A stretch of DNA of 64,000 nucleotides, taken from contig NC_031498.1 in NCBI RefSeq assembly GCF_000237925.1, forward strand, positions 24,831,738 through 24,895,737. The letters are read 5' to 3'. Of the stretch, positions 11,758 to 22,559 are shown one piece after another (position 1 is the stretch's first letter; the number at the start of each line of letters is the position of its first letter). The notes under the pieces are model-generated. The model was not told the DNA's origin, searched no databases, and saw only the letters and a program-made list of their open reading frames with translations. The stretch comes from Schistosoma mansoni (taxonomy: Eukaryota; Platyhelminthes; Trematoda; Strigeidida; Schistosomatidae). Both the position numbers and the translations under genes were made by a program.

Positions 11758-12123
11758 CTAAATACTAATTATTACGTTTCTTCTCATTTCTCCATTTCTT
11801 TTTCAATAGTTTTTAATTGAATGAATAGTATGACTTTACTTAGTATAATATTTCATCAACTTATCACCTCAGAAAGATAAATACTGAGGATGCGTACTCT
11901 CTGATTTATTTTTTTAACACTTATCTGTCCAGTTTATCTCCGACATTTTGTGATACAAATCAATTTGTCCATGGTTAATGTGAAAAATCGTTGAATGAAT
12001 TGTAGCTTCTTAATCTAGATCGACTGTAAACTTTCATTGACTTATTATCATTTATATGTTTTAAGCTGTCTGTAGTAGAGTAAGCTATTATGTAAGTTAT
12101 TAATGTGAAAATTTATCAATGTT

Positions 12124-12444
12124 TACTTACTTACTTACTCCTGTTACTCCCAATGGAGCATAGGCCGCCGACCAGCATTCTCCAATCCACTCTGTCCTAT
12201 GCCTTCCTTTCTAGTTCTATCCAGTTTATGTTCATTATTCTCATGTCTGTTTCTATTTCTCGGCGTAATGTGTTCTTTGATCTTCTTCTTTTCCTTTGGC
12301 CTTCAGGATTTAATGTGAGGGCTTTTCTTGTGACGCAATCGGGTGATTTCCTCAAAATGTGCCCAATCCACTTCAAGCGCCTCTTCCTGATTTCTTCCTC
12401 CGCTGGAATCTGGTTTGTTGTCTTCCACAGTAACTTGTTATCAA
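12124..12444 (-). mobile_element. RTE-like LINE, 3'-end fragment (copy a)
   Basis: Minus-strand translation gives the C-terminal tail of the LINE seen more fully at 60190-62709: [13 protein letters not shown], then [24 protein letters not shown] and DWRMLVGGLCS. It ends in TTAC/GTAA repeats (12124-12138), the tail also found on copies b and d. Cut short at its 5' side. The 138-residue plus-strand open frame here is a shadow. Confidence 0.8.
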
Positions 12445-12948
12445 TGTTTAGTTTAGTTGAAACTATTGCGTCATACTTTGGTAAATACTTTATTCAAAAA
12501 CAACAAAATGTAGTTTCTTGAATCTTGTTGAAATATTTCAGGAAATTAGCTAAACTTGTAGTTAATTATTTCGAATATTGAATGAGATTATTTAAACAAA
12601 GAATTTATGTTCCTGTGGAAAATTGGCTCATTTGAAAGAAAGATGAAAATGTTCATCAGTTTTGATAGTGTAGTAAATATTTAGACCAGCATAGTAAGAA
12701 TATCAGAGTACATGAATCCATGTGGTTCGTTAGCTATGGTTTTGTCTTACAAATAGAAGTTGGATGGGAAAATCCACAAACTTACCATTGGGAATAGGTA
12801 TTCCCTTTAAGTTCAAATATAACACACATCACCACCAAATGAAAGTGTGCATATTTTGGCAAAATTACAGAATGATTATTTAAGAGTAATGAATATATTT
12901 TAAGATATTTTAAGACGTGTAAATAACAAAATGATCATGGATTCCTGT

Positions 12949-13193
12949 TGTAGTGAACGAGAACACAAGTGTGGACAACCAAATGTATTTGAATACAAAA
13001 TTACGGAATCTCTTGGTAATATCTGAGAACACTACAGTAAATACTTTATTTTCTAAATGTCAACCAATTGTCTCAAACATCATTGTTCCTTTGCTTCCAC
13101 ATCAATCATTCTCTGTTCTCTCCTCCAGACATTTCACTTTCTATTAATGATACGTACTACTTATATCTGTCGACATCACACACCACCACACCA
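12949..13193 (+). repeat. LTR (family C), copy 1
   Basis: Begins TGTAGTGAACGAGAACACAA and ends in CACCACA repeats. Same family as 19358-19615 and 30344-30645. The 30344 copy shows TG..CA ends and a 4-bp duplication, which identifies the family as an LTR. Here the sequence continues directly into a GC-rich block, so this may be a 5' LTR with some internal sequence. Fossil. Confidence 0.6.
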
Positions 13194-13620
13194 CACTCGT
13201 CCCCCATTTAGAGCAGTCTTTCTTCCAGTGGTTCTGCTCGCCATGCCACTTTCTTCTTTGATACAGTCTGTGCCACGCTCTTCGTCAAAATGTTGAGTCT
13301 GCGGCGCCTTGACCTTCACAGTTCCGTCGACTTGCCGGGCCATCAAAATCCGACGTACACCCAGCACCCGGAACGTTCAATGCCTGCGCTCTAGCGACTT
13401 GCTGAGCCGTCTGCGTCCGATTTCCACCCAGTAGCCGCACGTCACACCGTCCCTCTACGTCAACAGCACCCGCTATAGACAACACCGCCCGCCAAAACAC
13501 GCCGTTAGACGTCACCTCCCCACACCAGACCGCCCAAAATAGCACCTCAGCTCCAGGCCCGCAACGGTGTCTGCAGAACAGCACCCTTCACCTCTCCTGT
13601 TAACACACACCACACTGTTA
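13194..13620. other. GC-rich block next to LTR family C
   Basis: A sharp rise in GC over roughly 400 bases in otherwise AT-rich DNA, directly abutting an LTR end and closing with another cacaccacac motif at about 13604. Open frames on the minus strand (13176-13367, 13285-13584) have no similarity I recognise. Most simply a remnant of the internal part of the LTR element. Confidence 0.35.
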
Positions 13621-14274
13621 ACAAGTCAAAGATTATTCGAAAGTAATCTATGATAATACATACTGTGCTCAAAAGTTTTTACCCCTTAAATTAAGTAGCT
13701 ATTTGAATTTTAAAATAACTTAGAGGCGAAATATTTAATGCAGTCGGTTTATAGAGAATTCAGATGTGTGATGTTAGAAACAAAGGTACATTTTCTAAAT
13801 AATAAAGTATATATGAATGTAAATCGAATTTATTCGTCTCTCAATACATTTTATCGGTAACGACTTTCTTACGTTAAACAACAGTGGAACTTTCCCAAAA
13901 ATGATGTCTTCATAAAACTTCTCGAGTTCATTATGAAGTTAATAACTAGTTAAATATATGTTCAATATACTGCAGTTTTAAGTTATCATGAAATTTTAAC
14001 ATTTGTTATAACATACATAACTGAACAACATTTCTAAGTTATTGTCTATGGTCAAATAGTTTTAATAGGTTTTCTTCATTTAACACATCTATTTAAACAA
14101 CATCATTTCCTTTTACAAGATTTTTTATTTAAATTTAAAAACTTGGTTTCATAGTAGTTAACTTTTTTTATTTCCTTGAAGTAGCATAGTACCAGACTGC
14201 TGAATGCTTCTCTGGCGTAAACTTGATTTGTCACTGTGATCTCCTCTAGTGTAACCTTCTTAAATTCACATACA
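13621..14274. other. AT-rich intergenic DNA
   Basis: No gene or repeat recognised. Confidence 0.4.
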
Positions 14275-14285
14275 ATACAATTATT

Positions 14286-14522
14286 TATAAACAAAGATTG
14301 GTAGTGGCTAGCAGTGGAATCCAGGACACGCGTTTCGTCCTGTTTTGGACTCTTCAGCTGGATTTACTTGCATCTCAGAGTTGATGTTCACTCTGGAACT
14401 GCTAGCCACTTCAGGCAATATCGAGGCAGTCCACACAGGATGGACATATTTCAACAAGAGATTGATCAATTGCAGTCCTAAATAACAGTGGGAAGATACA
14501 AGTAAACAATAACAAATAAATA
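14286..14522 (-). mobile_element. Alpha (Sm-alpha-like) hammerhead SINE, copy alpha1
   Basis: Flanked by ATACAATTATT (14275-14285) and ATATAATTATT (14523-14533), an 11-bp duplication with one change. The tRNA-like part is mostly missing: after the hammerhead the sequence jumps from ttcactctggaactg to gctagccac, so the body is shortened. The 3' tail with tatcgaggcag and aacaataacaaataa matches alpha2-alpha4. Confidence 0.7.
14319..14363 (-). ncRNA. Hammerhead ribozyme, alpha1, core intact
   Basis: On the minus strand ATCCAG (stem I), CTGAAGA, stem II GTCC/GGAC closing loop AAAACA, GAAA, a short stem III ACGCGTGT, cleavage triplet GTC, then CTGGAT which pairs all six bases with the first strand. 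Every conserved core position is present. This is the arrangement of the published schistosome satellite hammerhead. Predicted from sequence only. Confidence 0.8.
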
Positions 14523-14533
14523 ATATAATTATT

Positions 14534-14894
14534 GTAAGCAAAGATGGTTAGTGGCTAGCAGTGGAATCCAGTTTGATGCGCTTTTCGTCCTATTTGGGAC
14601 TCATCAGCTGGATGTGCTTGCATCTCAGAGTTGGTGTTCACTCTGAGACTCGAACCCAGTACCTTTCGCTTCAAACGCCATCACGTTATCCACTCGGCCA
14701 GTGAGTCCTGATAGAACGAAACGCGCGTCCTGGATTCCACTGCTAGCCACTGTCCATCTTTGCTAACCATGCTTGTGAATTTAGGCTATATCGAGGCAAT
14801 ACGCACAGTATGCACATATGCCAATTAGAAATTGACCAGTTACAGTCCTAACACATCGATGTGAAGATTCAAACAAACAATACTAAATGAATTT
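14534..14894 (-). mobile_element. Alpha hammerhead SINE, copy alpha2, partly palindromic
   Basis: Exact 12-bp duplication AATATAATTATT at 14522-14533 and 14895-14906. Minus strand: B box GGGTTCGAGTCTC near 14643-14655, A-box segment near 14693-14705. On the left lies the reverse-orientation hammerhead; on the right, after gagtcctgat (14704), comes GAACGAAACGCGCGTCCTGGA on the plus strand and its flank to about 14770, so the outer about 60 bases are inverted copies. Inserted right beside alpha1, sharing its duplication site. Confidence 0.8.
14566..14613 (-). ncRNA. Hammerhead ribozyme variant, alpha2
   Basis: Minus strand ATCCAG, CTGATGA, stem II GTCC..GGAC, GAAA, then AGCGCATC AAA CTGGAT. 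Compared with alpha1 the cleavage triplet is ATC rather than GTC and three A residues intervene before the stem I strand. The same change is in alpha4 (24827-24874), so it marks a subfamily rather than random decay. Confidence 0.6.
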
Positions 14895-14906
14895 AATATA
14901 ATTATT

Positions 14907-15594
14907 ATTTTAAATTATCACTAAATTCCTCTTGTTAAAATAGCAAATACATCCCAATCATAATACACTTATACATAATGATATATTCTGTTTTAAAATA
15001 TTCCACAATAATTTCATTTCAAATCTGGCGCCATTATGAATGATCTAGCGTCGTGCAATGAATAAACTGACTAAACTGTTCGATACTTCTTATTCATTAT
15101 TCAATGTTGTTTTTTCTGAAAAAAAGTCTCCCTAATCTTATTCACCTAAAAGTTTTTGTTACTATGAAGCAAAGTTTTAATTTTTTTGAATTTTGATTCT
15201 TTTATTTAAAATCAGAACAGTCAATGATTGTTACTTTATCAGTTAAATTATCAATTCAATTGAAATATTTAACTAAAAAAAGTAATGTCGCCATTTATTT
15301 ACCAATAATGTTCTGAATTTTATGAATGTAACATTTGAACTTTGTATAAAAGTAATCAGGAATAATATGTAAGTTTGTACTAGATAGTTCACTTATGAAT
15401 GTATACTAATTATATCTGTCGATATAAATAGTGTATAAAACCAATGAGAAGTTGAACACCTGTCGAAAAAAGATTGTACAGAAGAAAACAGAGAGGGAAG
15501 TAGGAAGGTATTGTGAAGTGGAAGGATCATATAGAATGTAGAAGACAATTAATGGAAGATTTGCAAATGAAATATTTCAATCACGGCTATCAGA
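14907..15594. other. AT-rich intergenic DNA
   Basis: Nothing assigned. Confidence 0.4.
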
Positions 15595-15900
15595 TGGCTA
15601 TCAGGACTCAGTGGCCGAGTGGATAACTTGATGGCGTTTGGAACGAAAGTTACTGGGTTGGAGTCCCAGAGTGAACATCAACTCTGAGATGCAGGTACAT
15701 CCAGATGACGAGTCCCGAATAGGACGAAACGCGCCTCCTGGATTCCATTGCTAGCCACTATCCATCTTTGCTTACAGTGCTTGTGAATTAAGGCTATATA
15801 GAGGCAATACGCACAGCATGCACATATGCCAATTAGAGACTGACCAGTTACAGTCCTAACACATCGATGTGAAGATTGAAACAAGCAACACTAAATGAAT
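15595..15900 (+). mobile_element. Alpha hammerhead SINE, copy alpha3
   Basis: Plus-strand copy without the left arm: A-box segment cagtggccgagtggataa (15609-15626), B box near 15655-15668, hammerhead region 15699-15747, then the common tail (ggctatatagaggcaatacg, ending actaaatgaatt). The hammerhead reads AGATGACGAG where CTGACGAG is expected, so the essential C of the core is lost, and the cleavage triplet is CTC. Likely inactive. Confidence 0.75.
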
Positions 15901-16064
15901 TTCTACTGGTCATTATTTTTCTCACTGAAATTCGAAAGATTATCTCTAAGCAAGTTACGATTATGCAGGCTTTGGGAGGGATTACTGAATTTGAAGTGTT
16001 ACATCATGGAATAACTATTGAAAGACAACCATTTAAGATCAGGAAGAACTGGAAGATTGTTTTC

Positions 16065-16190
16065 TTTTTCTAGCATGGGACTCCACAGCAGTGGGCATCC
16101 ATGACTCTATCAGGGACCGAACGCAGGACCTTCAGGCCTCGGCCCGATACTTTGACCATTAGATCACTGAGTTGGACTTCATTGGTTAGT
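16065..16190 (-). mobile_element. tRNA-derived SINE fragment
   Basis: On the minus strand the A-box-like cagtgatctaatggtcaaag and a B-box-like segment (aggtcctgcgttcggtccct) are followed by a short hammerhead remnant (gtggagtccca). Both ends decayed. Probably gamma group. Confidence 0.5.
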
Positions 16191-17086
16191 ATTTCTGGTT
16201 TAAGTCAATTCATGATATTTTCTAACAACCGTCTATAGTCATTAGTGATGTTTGCATCACCTAGAATTGTATACATTAAATTACTTCATACTTTGATAAG
16301 ACTAACTTTAGCATACAAAACTCATGAGAATTTTTGGATAATGGAAACGTAGCTAAAATTAATGGATGATTTTGATGTCACTCGTTTCTTTGGGGTTAGA
16401 GTGGTTAAACCTATTAGTTCTTACTGACACTTTGAGTAATATCATCAGTGTTTTTTTTCAAATGAAAGTCAGTTTTCGAAATTACTAGACAATTGCCAAA
16501 TTTGATTTTTTTTCAATAATCCTTACTATACCTGGTTACATGAAGATGTTCTGTTTTAATCATAGGTTCGTTTTCATAACTAATTACAATTTTACGCAAT
16601 TGATTGAAGGACCTTGTACTCATAGGCTTGCAGAATGGATCTATGTTGATACGCTTTTTTTTCATTTCAGATTAAACGAAACGGTAGACCTCTAAAATTT
16701 CTTCAACATTCTTGATGTTTAATAGACTCTACTTGGTAAATTACAAAAATATTTGGAAATGGAAAGTTGTAAAAAAAACCTCTATAATGCGGTGCTGAAG
16801 CTTCGGTACATTTCATAAAAAGGGGCTCTATATTTAGATCATTCGAATTTAAATAGGATTTTTTAAATGTTAGCCACTAAGAGAAAAACTGAGAGAAGCT
16901 ATAGATCTTATTTTCATACTGGTTTATTTTCATCATCAGGAAGTCTCTTGATAAAGCATTTCGAAGGAAACCGTCTTCGCCAAATGTTAAAACCACAGCT
17001 GTTGCTATCCAGATGTTAGAGTTATAATTGACTTGTACAAGAGAGATGTTTTTATTATTCAATCATTGAATAACAATTAATATCAT
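16191..17086. other. AT-rich intergenic DNA
   Basis: No gene recognised. A minus-strand frame at 16877-17062 is open but resembles nothing I know. Confidence 0.35.
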
Positions 17087-17498
17087 TCTTATCAGAAGGG
17101 GTTTTTGTGGAGATTTAGTATTTTAACAGTTGAAAGCGTGAGTCAATTGATGCTAGATCACCATGGAAAATCTGGAAGCACTGGAAGGCCGTTTCGTCCT
17201 ATTGTGGGACTCCTCAGCAGTGCGCATACACGACCTCCCCTCGCGAGATTCGAACCCAGGACCTACCAGTCTCGCGCCAGAGCACTTAACCACTAGACCA
17301 CTGAGCCGGTATCCAATGGTGTTTATGTCTAACTTCAACCAATCCATGAAATTGAGCAACCATTCACCAATATCTTCAGTGAGTTGATATCTCCTAACAG
17401 ACCAGATTTTCCATGGTGGTCTAGCTTCAATTGACTAATGATTTCAACTATATAAAAATTACTAAAATCTCCACGAAACCCCCCTTCTGATAAGTAAC
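17087..17498. mobile_element. Beta hammerhead SINE, two-tailed palindromic copy (beta3)
   Basis: Both outer ends carry the family tail in mirror orientation: cttatcagaaggggtttttg at the left and ccccttctgataag at the right. The left half holds a complete reverse-strand SINE body: hammerhead 17178-17223, B box near 17239-17251 and A-box segment near 17290-17305. After gttgatatctcctaac (17383-17398) the right arm returns. A composite of two units in inverted order is the simplest reading. Confidence 0.7.
17178..17223 (-). ncRNA. Hammerhead ribozyme, beta3, core intact
   Basis: Minus strand GCACTG, CTGAGGA, stem II GTCC..GGAC with loop CACAATA, GAAAC, GGCC, triplet TTC, then CAGTGC, which pairs perfectly with the first strand. 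TTC satisfies the NUH rule for cleavage. Same fold as the alpha hammerhead but with different stem I and core-flank bases. Predicted from sequence only. Confidence 0.75.
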
Positions 17499-18101
17499 TA
17501 AACTTTATTATTAAAGAAAAATAAAAGTAATTCTAGATTAATCTATTTGTACTGGGATTCTCTTAAAACTAATTTAATTATCTGATCTTATCTAATTCTA
17601 AGTCTTATATTTATGTACAATTATCTTTATATTTCATTTTAATCAAATGTCTATTTTAATGATATTTAATTCAATATTGACTTGGGAAAAGAGAAAACAA
17701 CAATGAAACGTAAAAGGGAAAAAAACCCAGATATTGATGAAACTAAAACGTATGTATATGAGATATCTACTAACTTCTCTTCCCTTGTCAAATTAACTCA
17801 ACTCATTTACATGATATCGTTGCATGTAAAATATACTTTTATCATAGTTTTAAAAGAAAATAATATCGATGAAAACAAATTATAGTATGAACTGACTTTA
17901 TCTCGATCATTCATTGAAATTCAGTCGGCTTTGGATATCTATTTTTTCATTTTGTTTTGGAATTTTTAGTACTGTGTAATGAAACTGCTTCCTAGAGATT
18001 CTAATCGGGAATTCTAATCCAATGGTCGAAACTTCCAAGTTCAGTCGATTTACTTTAGTTGATTTTCATGCAATTTATATTTAACTTAATTAATCTCTAT
18101 C
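17499..18101. other. AT-rich intergenic DNA
   Basis: A 67-codon frame (17682-17885) rich in Lys and Ile has no similarity I recognise. Nothing else seen. Confidence 0.35.
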
Positions 18102-18116
18102 AAAACATTCTTTTTT

Positions 18117-18696
18117 CATAGTTGAAATCATGAGTCAATTGAAGCTAGACCACCATCGAAAACCTGGAAGCACTAGACGGCCATTTCGTCCTATTGTGGG
18201 ACTTCTCATCAGTGCACATCCACGATCCCGCCTCGTCAGATTCGAACCCAGGACCTACCAATCTCGCGCCAGAGCGCTTAACCTCTAGACCACTGAGCCG
18301 GTATCCGATGGTGTTAACGTCTTACTTCAACCAATCCACGAAGTTTGAGCATCCGTTCACCAATTGTCTTCAGTGAGCTGATATCTCACAACAGACGTGG
18401 TTGAACTCCACTGGTTACTGCTTCTTACTAGAACTCAAGGAAATATCTCTTGAAGTCAGTCACTAGTGAGCATATGATTATAATCAGAAGGGGTTTTGTG
18501 GAGATTTCAGTATTTTCATAGTAGGTCCTGGGTTCAAATCTCGCGAGGCGGGATCGAGAATTCGCACTGATGAGAAGCCCCACCATAGGACGAAATGGCC
18601 GTCCAGTGCTTTCACGTTTTCCATGGTGGTCTAGCTTCAATTGATTCATTATTTCAACTATGAAAATACTGAAATCTCCTCAAAACCCCTTCTGAC
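18117..18696 (+). mobile_element. Beta hammerhead SINE, 580-bp composite copy (beta4)
   Basis: Flanked by AAAACATTCTTTTTT (18102-18116) and AAAATATTCTTCTTT (18697-18711), a 15-bp duplication with two changes. Left part is a reverse-strand SINE body (to about 18370), the middle is unique-looking DNA, then a mirror tail (atcagaaggggttttgtgga, near 18482) and a direct right part with B box at 18530-18542. Both hammerheads, on opposite strands, share the same variant GCACTGATGAGAAG in place of GCACTGCTGAGGAG. Confidence 0.7.
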
Positions 18697-18711
18697 AAAA
18701 TATTCTTCTTT

Positions 18712-19357
18712 GAATGGAATATTTCAATATTTTATCTCCTTTTCAATCCTATTTTTAATTCATATTATATACTAACAAAATGAATGATTGTTTAAAATTA
18801 CAGATAAGAAAGTGAAAAATAGATCTAAAGCGAATGGAAACTAAAATATGGTAGATATCAAATCATCTTTTATTTATTATGATCAAAGGGAAACCTACAT
18901 GACAGTTTGAATAGATTGGGTTTTGATTAAAATAATCTGTTTCAATCTATGTTCTCAATGTAGGTGTATAAAACAACAGTTTGAAAATCTTTTGAATTAC
19001 TCCCAACAACTAAATTAACATATTTCTGGATCCTAAACTAAATGGTCGTCTAGTGCTTTCAGGTTTTCCATGATAGTCTACCTTTAATTGACTCATGAAT
19101 CCAACTATTAAAGTGAAAATTATTTTATTTAACTGTTGTGACATAGTTTTCTACAGGGATAAATTTTAACTATTGAAACATTTAAAGTCAAAGAGCATTG
19201 GACGTTTCTATTCCAGTATAGGACTCCTTAGAATTACTTCCTTACGAATTAGCTATAAGCCTTAGGAATTTGAAAGCTTGGAAAAGGTAACTAAAATAAT
19301 TACTCTATCAGATTATGATTTCATGTTCTGAACCTTTTGTTTTATAACTTGTCAATT
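18712..19357. other. AT-rich DNA with a beta-arm fragment
   Basis: About 19041-19110 is the right arm of a beta or gamma SINE (gtcgtctagtgctttcaggt, then the caattgactcatgaa-like end). Nothing else assigned. Confidence 0.45.
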
Positions 19358-19615
19358 TGTAATGAACGAGAACACAGATGGGGACAACTAACGTATTTTA
19401 ATACAAAATTACAGAATATCTTTGTAAAATCTGAGAATCATACACTGAATACTTCATTTGCAAATTTCCATCATTTGTCCTTCACATTCTGTATGATTCT
19501 TCCAGTTCACGATTGCTTTCTATTTTCCCATCTATTCTCTTCAAATCGATCTTCTTAGCCTTCTACTACGAATTACTTCCGATTATGTCTTTCGACATAT
19601 GTAGCATACACCACA
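19358..19615 (+). repeat. Solo LTR (family C), copy 2
   Basis: TGTAATGAACGAGAACACAG at the start and CATACACCACA at the end; the whole length parallels 12949-13193 and 30344-30645. No internal sequence on either side. Fossil. Confidence 0.6.
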
Positions 19616-20690
19616 GGTTGATATCACTATTTATCATCATTTTCATTCTCTAATAAGTCTTAACGAACAGTTTTTTTGCTAAAATTCATTAAGAACCACC
19701 TGTTTCAAACGTATGCTCTGTGGAAACCATTTTGTAAAATCTAAAATCCTTTGAAGTTCATTCTAAAATTCAGATAATCACCAAACATTAAATTTTTAAG
19801 TGGATTCTGTAAATTACAAACGTTTATAAATTAAGGAGATGTATAATAGTATTATGGCGACAATAAGTCAAACAAAAACCTTATTACGGTTAACTTACAA
19901 TGTTTCTAAATTTTAATAACAAAGGAAAAATGAATTATATGAATAGTATCAGGGATGCCTAACTTAAAAAATATCGATTACTCAATTACCGTCATATGTC
20001 TGTACTCATTCAGTGTTTCAGCAGGATATTACGTACGTACGCCTGTTACCCATGGTGAAGATAGGCCTTCAGTAAGATATGGTTACTGTTAATATCACTT
20101 TTCTTTGATAATTTCTTGCTGATCTTATCACAATATGTTTGGTTGAAATAGATTTTGGCTAAGGTTTTTTTATGAAAACCAGCCCAAGATGTTATTTCAG
20201 TGGTATTTTGATCTGTTTAACTTTCAACCCAGTGGTTCTAATGATGAGAAGACCTAATGGTCCTGTATTCGATCCCTCACAGAGTCACAACTGAGCAAAG
20301 CTGAGGAGTTCTATACCAAAACGATACAACAGTTCAATAGTCCTTGGTTTTCAGTGATACTTCAATTGAAATTATCTCATCATGACTACCATCTACAGAT
20401 TGAAATGGATTTTGTGACCAACAAGCATTACTTTTTGTGGTAAAGATTTATTATATGTCAATTAAGTAGAAGTAATCAAAATGTCCGGAGAGGAAATGAA
20501 CGCTAGCTCACGTTTTAACTTAGTATAATATTTGTTCAACAAAATATTTGTTCCATTTTAATATAAAATTTATTCAATATTACAGATTTTGGCATCAATT
20601 TCACGTATAATTCGCTCAGCATAACATACAGGATGTGTTTTTATGAATTCAGTTTAAAATTCATTCATCAAATGAATATAATGTTCGTTA
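19616..20690. other. AT-rich DNA with a decayed SINE
   Basis: About 20215-20370 holds a worn SINE: B-box-like tggtcctgtattcgatccct near 20251, hammerhead remnant gctgaggagttctataccaa near 20299, and the tail-side gttttcagtgatacttcaat. The rest shows nothing I can assign. Confidence 0.45.
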
Positions 20691-20694
20691 ACTT

Positions 20695-21352
20695 AACAAA
20701 TGTTAATCGAATCACACTTGACGGAGAAGCTTTGGAGGATGTGAAAACCTTTACGTATCTGAGCAGCATCATTGATGAATCGGTGGATCTTATGTAGATA
20801 TGAGGGCGCGGATCGGCAAAGCAACAGCAGCATATTTACAACTGAATAACATCTGGAACCCAAAAAAAATGCCAACCAACATCAAGATCAGAATTTTCAA
20901 CGCAAATGTCAAGTCAGTTCTACTGTATGGGGCGGAGACGTGGAGAACTACGAAAGCTATCATCCAGAAAATACAGGTGTTCATTAACAGTTGTCTACGC
21001 AAAGTTCTTCGGATACGTTGGTCAGACATTATCATCAACATTCTACTGTGGGAGAGAACAAACCAGATTCCATCCACCGGAGGAAGAAATCAAGAAGAAG
21101 TGCTGGGAGTGGATACGATACACATTGAAGAAATCACCTAACTGCGTCACAAGGCAAGCCCTCACATGGAATCTTGAAGGCCAAATGAGAAGAGGAAGAC
21201 CAAAGAACACATTACGCCGAGAAATGAAGACAGATATGAGAAGAATGAGCAAACATTGGATAGAACTAGAAAGGAAGGCTCAGGACAGAGTGGGTTGGAG
21301 AATGCTGGTCGGCGGCCTATGCTCCATTGGGAGTAACAGGCGTAAGTAAGTA
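20695..21352 (+). mobile_element. RTE-like LINE, 3'-end fragment (copy b)
   Basis: The C-terminal region of the RT ORF: ITLDGEALEDVKTFTYL, then in a second frame ARIGKATAAYLQLNNIW, VKSVLLYGAETWRTT, INSCLRKVLRIRWSD, LLWERTNQIP, and finally (third frame) RPKNTLRREMKTDMRRM and VGWRMLVGGLCSIGSNR. At least two frame breaks (near 20797 and 21090). Ends in gtaagtaagtaa. Younger-looking than copy c. Confidence 0.85.
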
Positions 21353-22479
21353 ACAAATGTCAGTAAAACCGACCTATAATTGAATGTATATGGTTTAATA
21401 AGTAATTGTCGTGTCTTTGGATGGTAAAATAAATTTTCATCTGAAATTAGATTTATCTTCTTTGAGTCGTGTTACCTGTTTTAAGTACTGGTTTTTCCGG
21501 TTATAAAAAAAGAAAGCCCTGAGCTTAAATATGCCGCTAGCTAGTACTCATGACTAAACTATTTCCTCAGTTTTTAGGGAAATGATATACGGTTCCGGAA
21601 CTCAGACTAATGTTCAAATTTATCCCCCAATCACTTGCAACAATTTAACATCACGCATAATGAACATCAATGTCAAGTGCTGTTAATTTAAGCGAAGGCA
21701 TTCAGTCAACATTGAGTACAGTGCAACAAGAATTTCATAATTACCGCGTGAGTTCTTTGTGTGAAGGTTTACAAAGTTTAATGACATTGATCTCTGAGTA
21801 TTATTAAGTATTAAAGCTGGCTGAAAATTAAACTAGGATAATCGCGAAGTTGATCTGTTAAATTTACCCACACATCCCAATACTACATTTTACCAACATT
21901 ACAATGGTACACATAATTCCACAAAATTTAACCCTATTGATGAGAATCTTATTGAAGGTCGAAAATTTAATTAAATAAGCAAGAAAACCACTTTCCTTTT
22001 ATTCACGTATCCAAATAAGTCAAGCCCATAACCATATTACAGTCTTAAAATGTTTCATATAATTAATATATAATTAAATAATTTTGTTAAATTAGTATAA
22101 AGAAGAAGGGAAGGAAATCAATCTATCTGAGCAGTATTTTCCTCATAAACATAAATCACCAGAGACATCATAGCTACTTAATATCATCTCATCTAGGTTA
22201 CAAATTCACCCCTATCTATATTCAGGTTCTTTCTCTTGTTTGACCTCGAATCCGAATAATGGTACTTAATCATTAATGACCCCAAAAATTTCCTTACTGA
22301 AATGAAATCTAGGAGAAAGTAGCTAGTAGATATTGTATATGTATATATTATCGGTAACACAAAAGCTATGATTTATACATTAGTTTCGTTTTTCTCTCAT
22401 TGGTTAATTGTAAGAAACAATAAACATTTTTAAACTAGTTTATATCAATTGACTGTTTTCAGCTATTCAGACACTGAAA
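21353..22479. other. AT-rich intergenic DNA
   Basis: Nothing assigned; no repeat copy noticed. Confidence 0.4.
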
Positions 22480-22559
22480 ACCAAGAAATAGTGGATAGTG
22501 GTTTAACTTCACTTTGACCAGTAGAGTCCGATCCGTGTAGGGTGGAGACAGTTGTCCAT

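Noticed and set aside
12105-12521. 138-residue plus-strand frame rich in Leu and Phe
   Set aside because: It is the antisense shadow of the RTE LINE 3' end on the minus strand.
16877-17062. Possible exon WIATAVVLTFGEDGFLRN on the minus strand
   Set aside because: Short, without splice support or similarity.
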